NCBI RefSeq assembly: GCF_024721015.1
Contig: NZ_JANAIF010000004.1
Coordinates: 62,257 to 126,256, forward strand
Length of the DNA stretch: 64,000 bases
Direction: 5' to 3'
Source of the DNA: Xenorhabdus bovienii
GTDB taxonomy: Bacteria > Pseudomonadota > Gammaproteobacteria > Enterobacterales > Enterobacteriaceae
Below are positions 39,909 to 46,537 of this stretch, one piece after another. A program made the position numbers and the translations under genes. Under the pieces are notes generated by a model. That model had not been told where the DNA came from and did not search any database. It saw only the letters and a list, made by a program, of their open reading frames with translations. Numbering within the stretch: position 1 is the first letter of the stretch; the number at the start of each line of letters is the position of its first letter.

Positions 39909-40214
39909 TTATTCCAGCAGGCTTAAGGCGTGATCCAGTACCTTATCACCACGCAGGGCGCCGTAATCCATCATCTCAATCAAGCTGATAGGTTTACCCA
40001 GTGGTTCAGCAAGAGCGGTAAATCGAGGCAGTTCATACTTGATTTGCGGTCCCAGTAAAATCACATCGGCTTCATTGATATACATGTCCAACTCCAATGC
40101 GGGCACTGCCTTAATGGCGACTTCCAGCCCCCGTTTTTCCGCTTCCGCCTGCATACGCTGTACCAACATGCTGGTAGACATCCCCGCCGCACAACACAAT
40201 AGAATGGTTTTCAT
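39909..40214 (-). CDS. chbB: PTS cellobiose/chitobiose EIIB component
   Basis: Cytoplasmic EIIB phosphotransfer protein, 101 residues, with the active-site phosphocysteine in LLCCAAGMSTSMLV (Cys8 aligns with Cys10 of E. coli ChbB). It is the first gene of the operon and is preceded by the palindromic operator candidate at 40262-40283. Transcription runs leftward through EIIC, EIIA, the GH4 enzyme and the LacI regulator. Confidence 0.93.
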   Translation of the reverse strand: MKTILLCCAAGMSTSMLVQRMQAEAEKRGLEVAIKAVPALELDMYINEADVILLGPQIKYELPRFTALAEPLGKPISLIEMMDYGALRGDKVLDHALSLLE

Positions 40215-40261
40215 GATTTTGTTCTCTTTGTTGTTGTCCCATTATGATTTCGTCTAATTCG

Positions 40262-40283
40262 AAAATGAGAGCGCTCTCATTTT
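40262..40283. promoter_or_regulatory. Perfect palindrome, likely LacI-type operator of the PTS operon
   Basis: A 22-bp perfect palindrome, AAAATGAGAGCGC and its mirror, centred on the CG at 40272-40273. The core TGAGAGCGCTCTCA has the central CG and spacing of LacI/GalR-family operators; cellulose-regulator CebR sites (TGGGAGCGCTCCCA) are similar. It lies about 48 bp upstream of the EIIB start codon, and the LacI regulator ends the same operon. Confidence 0.8.
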
Positions 40284-40440
40284 GGTTAAGGCTAACAGGT
40301 TATTTTTCCGTTGCTGCGATGAGGTTCGCATAATAGATAAGCAATAGCTTAGAAAATGGACAAAATGCGATCAGCGTTGCTGATGATCGGTATGGCAAAA
40401 AATACGGCAGGAATTTGGCTGATTTAGGTGGTTAAAAAAT

Positions 40441-40494
40441 GGTAGAATTTTGGAGGTCAAAAAAATTGTTATAAAACAGATGGATGAAATTAGA
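40441..40494 (+). promoter_or_regulatory. Leader of CRISPR array B
   Basis: Conserved 54-bp segment directly before the first repeat of array B, alignable without gaps with leader A (38 of 54 identical). It starts GGTAGAATTT and ends TTAGA. The AT-rich 150 bp before it (40284-40440) contain no gene and may carry the rest of the leader and the promoters of both the array and the divergent PTS operon. Confidence 0.8.
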
Positions 40495-40617
40495 GTGTTC
40501 CCCGTAGATACGGGGATAAACCGGAACCAGAGGGCAAATAACGGAGGTTAGGAATGTGTTCCCCGTAGGTACGGGGATAAACCGTAGCCGACAAAATTCA
40601 TTGACCTGCGTTTCAGG
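40495..40617 (+). CRISPR. Type I-E CRISPR array B, truncated by an insertion sequence
   Basis: Two repeats at 40495-40522 and 40556-40583, 61 bp apart, in forward orientation: GTGTTCCCCGTA, then (GA/GG)TACGGGG, then ATAAACC. The first spacer is 40524-40555. A second spacer-length stretch (40585-40616, 32 nt) follows the second repeat. After it only one base remains before the left end of an IS6-like element at 40618, so the array was cut at the spacer-repeat border. The leader lies just upstream. The orientation is opposite to array A. Confidence 0.93.
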
Positions 40618-41426
40618 GGTTCTGTCGCATTAACGGAACATCAGGTAAGCTCCCTATTTTTTAGCGAATCCAGAACGATGTCCCTGATCCGAAATGTGTT
40701 CAAACGCCGACATTATCCTGTTGATATCATCGCTCAGTGCGTTCGCGGGTATCTGGCCTACGCGCTGAGCCTGCGTAATTTGAAAGAAATTATGGCTGAG
40801 CGCGGGATTGCCGTTGATCATTCCACGCTCTCTCGTTGGATTCATCGCTGGGTTCCGTTGATCGTTAAACGTTATCGGCGGAGCAAGCCCGAAGTTAAGC
40901 GTCGGTGGCGAATGGATGAAACTGATATCAAAATCAAAGGACAATGGCGTTACCTCTACTGTGCTGTAGACTCAGACGGTAATACGGTTGAATTTTTGCT
41001 GACAGCTCATCGGGATAAAAAAGCGGCATTGAGTTTCTTCAAAAAGGTGATGCGTCAACATGGACAACCTGACGGGGTAACTCTTGATAAAAGCGGTGCC
41101 AATAAAGCGGCGTTGGGCGAAATAAACAAGGAAAAACCGAAAAAATAAGCCGATTAATATCAGGCAGAGTAAGTACCTTAATAACCTGATTGAACAGGAT
41201 CATCGCAACGTCAAACGGCGAACACGTCCTATGCTGGGACTCAAAAACTTTAGGGGGACTCAGACCCTGTTAGCCGGGATTGAACGGGTCAGTATGTTGC
41301 GTAAAGGACAATACCCACAAGAACCGGAATACCCAATTTCACCCGCCGCTTTTTTCTATCAACTCACTGCATAAAAATCACTCAAGATGATTTTGCTCGC
41401 GATCTCTCTGTTAATGCGACAGAACC
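40618..41426 (+). mobile_element. IS6-family-like insertion sequence
   Basis: An 809-bp element bounded by perfect 17-bp terminal inverted repeats: GGTTCTGTCGCATTAAC at 40618-40634 and its complement at 41410-41426. Size and a single IS26-like transposase fit the IS6 family. The 8 bp outside each end differ (GTTTCAGG left, GTCCCCAC right), so there is no target duplication. This is common when IS6 elements delete neighbouring DNA or recombine, and it fits the abrupt end of CRISPR array B at the left junction. Confidence 0.88.
40678..41374 (+). pseudogene. IS6-like transposase with a frameshift
   Basis: DDE transposase related to IS26. The first frame (40678-41148) has LSRWIHRWVPL, then the first catalytic Asp in RRWRMDETDIKIKG and the second in TLDKSGANKAAL. 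It stops at TAA after an A6 run (41140-41145). The rest, including the catalytic Glu in NNLIEQDHRNVKRR, continues in the +1 frame to 41374 (ending FFYQLTA). Removing one A restores the frame. It is probably inactive, unless transcriptional slippage in the A run makes some full-length enzyme. Confidence 0.88.
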
Positions 41427-41521
41427 GTCCCCACAGCATAAAGGGACATTTCTATATTGGAGAAAAATGACATTACTACTTAGTACCTACAAATTAGATT
41501 CACCTAAGACAGCTTGATGTT

Positions 41522-41548
41522 AAAAAGCCAGTAATTTACTGGCTTTTT
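41522..41548. terminator. Bidirectional terminator between the IS element and vapC
   Basis: Nearly perfect hairpin AAAAAGCCAGTAA / TTACTGGCTTTTT (41522-41548) with A and T runs on both sides, suitable for the leftward vapBC transcript. The 95 bp between the IS end and this hairpin hold a short direct piece that may belong to another mobile element (GGGACATTTCTATATTGG), which I cannot place. Confidence 0.85.
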
Positions 41549-41552
41549 CGTA

Positions 41553-41957
41553 CTAGGGATTAGTCCAATCTTCTATTCTTAATCCATCAACTCTTTCAAA
41601 CTCTCTTGTATTATTTGTTACTACAATAAGTCCTTTACTTCTGGCATGAGCCGCTATGTGTAAGTCGTTATCACCAATACGTTTTCCTTTTTTTTCAAGA
41701 ATAGCCCTTATATCACCGTAGTGAAATGCTGCTTGTTCGTCATAAGGTAAAACGGTCAAACGTGATACAAAGTCATTAACAGTGGCTAGATTTTTAGTGG
41801 GATTCATGCTTTTTTCAGCTCCGAAAATTAACTCTGCGAGCGTTATTGCAGAAATAGCAAGTTGATTAGTGTGTTGATTAAATTTAGGTAATAGAGATTC
41901 TGGTTTACGTTTAATCGTAAATATTACGATATTTGTATCTAATAAATATTTAATCAT
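41553..41957 (-). CDS. vapC: VapC toxin, PIN-domain ribonuclease
   Basis: Toxin of a type II toxin-antitoxin pair; enterobacterial VapC cleaves initiator tRNA in characterised cases. The 134-residue PIN domain keeps all acidic residues: Asp7 (LLDTN), Glu42 (LAELIFG), Asp96 and Asp98 (GDNDLHIAAHA), plus TNNTREF near the end. It overlaps the antitoxin gene by 8 bp. The pair sits between two insertion-sequence remnants inside the decayed CRISPR region. Confidence 0.93.
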   Translation of the reverse strand: MIKYLLDTNIVIFTIKRKPESLLPKFNQHTNQLAISAITLAELIFGAEKSMNPTKNLATVNDFVSRLTVLPYDEQAAFHYGDIRAILEKKGKRIGDNDLHIAAHARSKGLIVVTNNTREFERVDGLRIEDWTNP

Positions 41958-42192
41958 CGAAGGATTCTCTTTCGCTTGTTATCTGATCAGCTCTGTTTGG
42001 CAAAAAATCATCTGTTACAGACTGATCTGATAAGAAAAAGCTATCCCATGCGTTTTGGACGGGAGAGATTATACGTTCCTTTCCGCTAACTCGAACAATA
42101 ACCTCTTTAACGTTATCAGGGAAACGTGTATCTGCCGGTAAGCGAACATTTTGAGTTCGATTACTCATAAAGACTTTACCTTGCTGGATCAT
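41950..42192 (-). CDS. vapB: VapB antitoxin
   Basis: Antitoxin partner of VapC, 80 residues, with an AbrB-like N-terminal DNA-binding domain (FMSNRTQNVRLPADTRFPDNVKEVIV) and a C-terminal toxin-binding tail (NAWDSFFLSDQ...ERESF). The layout matches VapB of Salmonella and related bacteria. The ATG at 42192 has AAAGGA about 11 nt upstream. VapBC normally represses its own promoter, which would lie in 42193-42260. Confidence 0.92.
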   Translation of the reverse strand: MIQQGKVFMSNRTQNVRLPADTRFPDNVKEVIVRVSGKERIISPVQNAWDSFFLSDQSVTDDFLPNRADQITSERESFDD

Positions 42193-42264
42193 AGTGTTTA
42201 TCCTTTAAAATTTCTGCTATATAGCATAAGTATATAGCATTTTTAAAGATACGCACAAGACCCA

Positions 42265-42410
42265 TTATAATGGAATGGTCGCCCCTTCCCTGAACCAGCG
42301 GTAGGATGTTGTTGATAACACTACCAGCGGAGGCGCGATATGACTGTTATAACGATTGGTATCGATTTGGCAAAAAACGTGTTCCAGATCCACGGGGTTG
42401 ACAACAAGAT
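42265..42410 (+). pseudogene. IS110-family transposase fragment
   Basis: From the ATG at 42340 the frame reads MTVITIGIDLAKNVFQIHGVD, the exact N-terminal signature of IS110/IS1111 transposases with the first DEDD-type aspartate. Similarity stops there and the remainder of the roughly 1-kb gene is missing. The preceding 75 bp (GGAATGGTCGCCCC and onwards) look like the IS left end. The fragment runs straight into decayed CRISPR repeats at about 42455, so the insertion and later deletion occurred inside the array region. The borders are approximate. Confidence 0.8.
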
Positions 42411-42445
42411 AAAGAGGATAAAGTGCGTCAGGCACGGGAAGCACA

Positions 42446-42736
42446 ACAAGATAGGTGAGTACAGGGATAAACCGACATGCACTATCTCTTTCCCTGCTGG
42501 CATATTGTATTCCTCGTGAGTGCGGGATACCGCCGAAAAACAGGTAAGTCCTAAATAAGCTATATTTACCAACTTATTTTCGTGTGGTTCTACATCTGTT
42601 TAGAACAAAATAGTACAATCTTGTCAGTAATCAATCACTATTATATGTTCTCTGCCAATACGGAGATAAATCGTTGTTATTTTCACTTTGATTGATTATC
42701 AGTTATCAGTGTTCCCCGTAAGTACGGGGATAAATG
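42446..42736 (+). CRISPR. Decayed type I-E CRISPR remnant
   Basis: Four repeat relics in forward orientation. (1) 42455-42473, the 3' two thirds of a repeat (GTGAGTACAGGGATAAACC, two mismatches). (2) 42507-42534, degenerate (GTATTCCTCGTGAGTGCGGG then a shortened end), placed exactly 61 bp after copy 1 would have started; this leaves a 32-nt spacer at 42475-42506. (3) 42645-42672, with about eight mismatches. (4) 42709-42736, near perfect except the last two bases (ATAAATG). The 61-bp phase of copies 1 and 2 argues for real descent from an array. Confidence 0.75.
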
Positions 42737-43299
42737 ACCGATTAGATATTACAAATTATGATTTTTGCTTGAACAATCTTGAAAATAATAAAGTTTTTTT
42801 TCTTTTTGATTTAAATAACATGATTAATTGTCTGTAAAAAACAAACCAGCTTTTTACAAAAGCTACCATACAGAAAAATCTCTATAGGAAGTAAACCAAT
42901 GAAACATTATCCACTCAAACTCAAACGAGCTCCAAAAAAAATTACTCCCCCCTATAACCTAAGCGTCAGTTTGTTAGCTAAAACAGAAGGTATTTCTAAA
43001 ACTACTCTGAACAGGTGGCGTAACTAAGCTCTTGTTTTGAATGGTAAAAATATTTTAGAACAGCTTCAGCAGGAAAATAAGAAAACAAAGAATTCACATT
43101 TAAAACATAACTCTATAAACTTTTCACATTTATCCCTTCATATAGTTCTAAATGTGAGCGTCATTCCATAATCTAATTGAATTAATAAAAACAACACAAA
43201 AAAGGTGGTGAATTTTTCTATTACTTGATTAATATAAAATATCTGTTCATCCACTGTCCAAAACTCTTTTTTCTCAAATATTACAATCAGGAAACTCAG
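42737..43299. other. AT-rich region between the CRISPR remnant and the VOC gene
   Basis: About 560 bp, strongly AT-rich, with no full gene. It holds only the 42-codon transposase-like remnant (listed separately) and, around 42790-42850, long A/T runs. The 3' part likely has the promoter of the VOC gene. No CRISPR leader like those of arrays A and B was found here. Confidence 0.5.
42899..43027 (+). pseudogene. Transposase OrfA-like helix-turn-helix remnant
   Basis: A 42-codon frame MKHYPLKLKRAPKKITPPYN...LAKTEGISKTTLNRWRN, preceded by AGGAAGTAAACC. It resembles the N-terminus of IS3-type OrfA proteins (the PLSLK...LPPNN...ETGIS..TLYRWR pattern). After the TAA the same frame continues NGKNILEQLQQENKK, so the gene is broken rather than naturally short. 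No partner OrfB is present. Confidence 0.55.
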
Positions 43300-43728
43300 T
43301 TGACTATCAATACGACAACAGAAACGACTTACTGGAACCCTATGGTGCCGGAACTCACAGTGACAAATTTTCCTGTGTCCCTGGATTTCTATGTACAAAT
43401 ATTAGGATTCAACATAATGATACGGCGAAAAGATCCCGATTTTGCCTATCTTCATTTAGGGAAAGCTCAACTGATGCTGGAAACGTTTCACGAAACTGGC
43501 TGGAATACGGCAGAGCTTAATAAGCCGCTGGGACGTGGCATTAATTTGCAAATAGAAGTGGATGATATCAACTCCATTCTTAATCGCCTGCAAATCAACA
43601 AGATAAAACTTTACCGTCCATTGAAGGATAATAACTACGCCACAGGCGATACCCACATCTGTCAGAGAGAATTTCTCGTTCAAGATCCTGATGGTTATTT
43701 GCTAAGGTTCAGTCAATACATAGAGTAA
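43300..43728 (+). CDS. VOC superfamily protein (glyoxalase/bleomycin-resistance fold)
   Basis: Small cytoplasmic protein of the vicinal oxygen chelate fold, 142 residues from the TTG at 43300, which has AGGAAA five bases upstream. An earlier TTG (43225) or a later ATG (43342) are alternatives. Core blocks are PELTVTNFPVSLDFYVQILGFN, FAYLHLGKAQLMLE and FLVQDPDGYLLRFSQ, closest to bleomycin-resistance-type proteins that bind and sequester a compound. It precedes cas3 by 64 bp on the same strand, so read-through is possible, though no functional link is known. Confidence 0.8.
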   Translation: MTINTTTETTYWNPMVPELTVTNFPVSLDFYVQILGFNIMIRRKDPDFAYLHLGKAQLMLETFHETGWNTAELNKPLGRGINLQIEVDDINSILNRLQINKIKLYRPLKDNNYATGDTHICQREFLVQDPDGYLLRFSQYIE

Positions 43729-43792
43729 AAATAAAGTCTTCCTCAATTAATGAATAAAACTCAGTTAAAACTTTATTTCATTTCGGAAACCT

Positions 43793-46537
43793 ATGCCTAC
43801 GTTAATAAATAATTTTGGTTATATCATCCGATATTGGGGCAAGGCCCAGAAAAATATCTATTCTGATGCCGATTATCACCTTCTGGCTTATCACTGTCTG
43901 GATGTTGCGGCAGTTGGCAAATATCTACTGGCTCCCCACAAAAAAATTACCGCCGATATTGCGGATTTTCTGGAATTATCAAAAGAAGAATTACAAAACC
44001 TATTTGTATTTTTTTTGCTTCTGCATGATATCGGTAAATTTTCTTCCGCATTCCAGCAATTATATTCCCCAGAACAACACACTGAACTACTGAAACCTCA
44101 GCATTGCAAACCCTACGATGGCAAACATTATCGCCATGATCGTTTAGGGCTGTTTTTCTGGAAACAGATCCAGGACGATGTGCTGTTTGCTTTGGTGGGA
44201 GACAACAACCTGCAACGCAGAGATAAAGATCGGGCGCAGGATACGTTGATGGTCTTAATGCAGTGTATGCTCGGTCATCACGGCAAACCGATTGATGATA
44301 GCGACTGGCAGGCAATTGGCGATTTTACCGAAGCCCAAAATATAACTGATGCAAAAGCCTTCACAAATGATCTCATTGCCCTATTCCAACCTCACCTGTC
44401 ATTGGAAAAATTACTTTCCAAAGAATGGAAAGATAACCTGAAGCAAGTAAGTTGGCAGTTGGCTGGCATCGTTGTCATGGCCGACTGGATAGGCTCTGAC
44501 AGTGCACGCTTTCGCTATCAAACCAGCTCCATGCCATTGGCAGAATACTGGCAAACCGCCGAACAACAGGCGCAAATTGCCCTGAATGCTATTGATATGC
44601 AATACACACCAGCCATATCGCCGTATAAATCTATCCAGCATTATTATGGTTTTTCACCAACGCCATTACAGCAATGGGCAGAAAAAGTACCGATTGATGA
44701 TTCTCCCCAGCTTTTCATTCTGGAAGATGTGACCGGTGCCGGAAAAACCGAAGCCGCTCTCACTTTAACCCATCGCTTGATGCAGGCCGGAGTCGCAGAA
44801 GGTTTCTATTTTGGCCTGCCGACAATGGCAACATCTAACGCCATGTTTAGCCGCATCGCCAAACACTATCGTGAAATGTTCAATACCAGCGGCAAGCCAC
44901 CGAGCATCGTTCTGGCACATGGCGCCAGTAAGATGAACGATGCTTTCAATGACATCATCCTGACCTCTGAAAACAGCGATAACGACTACACCAAAGATGA
45001 GATCACAGCGACAGCACAATGCCATCAATGGCTGGCGGACTCGCGCAAAAAAGCACTACTGGCACCCGTTGGCGTAGGGACTATCGATCAGGCGCTGCTT
45101 GCCGTCTTGCCCCGAAAATATCAGTCGCTGCGTTTGATTGGCTTGAATCGTAAAATCCTGATTTTTGATGAAGTCCATGCTGCGGATGAATACATGTTTG
45201 CCCTGCTGGAAAATCTGCTGAACCTGCATCTTCATCAAGGGGGATCGGTGATATTACTTACTGCCACACTTTCCCTGAAACAACGCCAGAAACTGGCGGA
45301 TATCTGGCTATCTTCCGCAGGCCAAACACCGCAGAAACTGCGGCAAACGGCCTTTCCGTTGGCAACCAAAATTACGCTCACTCCTGAAAATCCGATTATT
45401 GAACAACCCCTGCACAGCCGCTCAGATGTCAGCCGTGAAGTCATCGTGAAAACACTGGACTCTCTGGATGCTTGTGTGCAAACCGCCCTTAACGCCGCCA
45501 AAGAGGGGCAATGCGTGGTTTGGGTACGCAACTCCGTTGATGATGCTTTACACGCTTTCCGATTGATTCAGTCACAGATGAATAATCCAGAAGATTGCCT
45601 GTTGTTTCACAGCCGCTTTATTTTGCACGATCGCAAGAAGATCGAAGATCTTGTACTGGAGATATTTGGCAAAAATAGCACCCAACTGCATCGGCAAGGC
45701 AAGATTCTGATTACCACCCAAGTTTTTCAGGAAAGTCTGGATGCTGATGCTGACGAGATGATTGCCGATATCTGCCCAATCGATGATTTGATCCAGCGGA
45801 CAGGCCGCCTGCACCGCCATACCCGCAATGCTGAAGGGAAGTATCAGCAAGGTATTAACGATGGTCGTCCTGCCCCTGTGTTGTATCTCCACGCCCCAAA
45901 ATGGGACGATCAACCACAAGCAGACTGGCTGAGTAAAGATTTTCGCAATACCCAATATGTTTATCGCTCACCGGGGCGCCTGTGGCTGGGGTTGCGTGAA
46001 CTGCGGCGATTGGGCGCCATCAGAGTGCCTGCCGAAGCCAGAACTTTAATCGAAGCGGTTTACAGTGACGATGCGTATGAACACATACCTGACACCTTAA
46101 GACATAAGGAAAATGAATTTATTGGAGAAGGCCACAGCAAAGAGGCCAAAGCAGAATCACAGACCTTGCGATGGAAACATGGATATTGCAATCACAGTGC
46201 CAGCGGATGGTATGACGATGACAGCGATATCAGCACGCGATTCAGTGATATCGAAACGGTTGAGGTTCTGCTTGTTAAACTGACTGACAAAGGTGCATTA
46301 ATACCGTGGGCGAACGAGGGAAAATTTGCCGTTCAACTCAGTACCATCAGGCTACCAAAAAACAAATTTGCCGATAAGTTACTGGCGGTTCCAGAATCGT
46401 TTTCTCATGCTGTAGAACAGCTAAAGAGCCAATTCAAATCTGCTAAATACCTGCAAATCTGGCTGCCCGAACTCGACCCCAATTTCAGTTACGACCCTAC
46501 TATCGGTTTTTATGAAATCCACCAGCAGGAGGCATGA
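43793..46537 (+). CDS. cas3: CRISPR-associated helicase/nuclease Cas3 (type I-E)
   Basis: Nuclease-helicase recruited by Cascade to degrade target DNA. The 914-residue protein has an N-terminal HD nuclease domain with His34, the HD pair His78-Asp79 (LLLHDIGKFSSAF) and GHHGK (161-165). An SF2 helicase follows with Walker A DVTGAGKTEA (312-321), DEVH box (459-462), LLTATLS, and the late motif LIQRTGRLHRH. The C-terminal domain is complete. No frameshift was seen, so the effector looks functional. It overlaps cas8e by 4 bp. Confidence 0.97.
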   Translation: MPTLINNFGYIIRYWGKAQKNIYSDADYHLLAYHCLDVAAVGKYLLAPHKKITADIADFLELSKEELQNLFVFFLLLHDIGKFSSAFQQLYSPEQHTELLKPQHCKPYDGKHYRHDRLGLFFWKQIQDDVLFALVGDNNLQRRDKDRAQDTLMVLMQCMLGHHGKPIDDSDWQAIGDFTEAQNITDAKAFTNDLIALFQPHLSLEKLLSKEWKDNLKQVSWQLAGIVVMADWIGSDSARFRYQTSSMPLAEYWQTAEQQAQIALNAIDMQYTPAISPYKSIQHYYGFSPTPLQQWAEKVPIDDSPQLFILEDVTGAGKTEAALTLTHRLMQAGVAEGFYFGLPTMATSNAMFSRIAKHYREMFNTSGKPPSIVLAHGASKMNDAFNDIILTSENSDNDYTKDEITATAQCHQWLADSRKKALLAPVGVGTIDQALLAVLPRKYQSLRLIGLNRKILIFDEVHAADEYMFALLENLLNLHLHQGGSVILLTATLSLKQRQKLADIWLSSAGQTPQKLRQTAFPLATKITLTPENPIIEQPLHSRSDVSREVIVKTLDSLDACVQTALNAAKEGQCVVWVRNSVDDALHAFRLIQSQMNNPEDCLLFHSRFILHDRKKIEDLVLEIFGKNSTQLHRQGKILITTQVFQESLDADADEMIADICPIDDLIQRTGRLHRHTRNAEGKYQQGINDGRPAPVLYLHAPKWDDQPQADWLSKDFRNTQYVYRSPGRLWLGLRELRRLGAIRVPAEARTLIEAVYSDDAYEHIPDTLRHKENEFIGEGHSKEAKAESQTLRWKHGYCNHSASGWYDDDSDISTRFSDIETVEVLLVKLTDKGALIPWANEGKFAVQLSTIRLPKNKFADKLLAVPESFSHAVEQLKSQFKSAKYLQIWLPELDPNFSYDPTIGFYEIHQQEA

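Noticed and set aside
36877..40214. Calling the PTS operon a definite chitobiose system
   Set aside because: EIIB, EIIC, EIIA and GH4 enzymes are shared by cellobiose and chitobiose systems. The chbR and chbG genes expected of the E. coli chitobiose operon are absent, so the substrate stays open.
43947..44315. Antisense frame of 122 codons in cas3
   Set aside because: Opposite the intact cas3 HD domain, with low-complexity composition and no motifs. I also found no cas1 or cas2 on either strand here.
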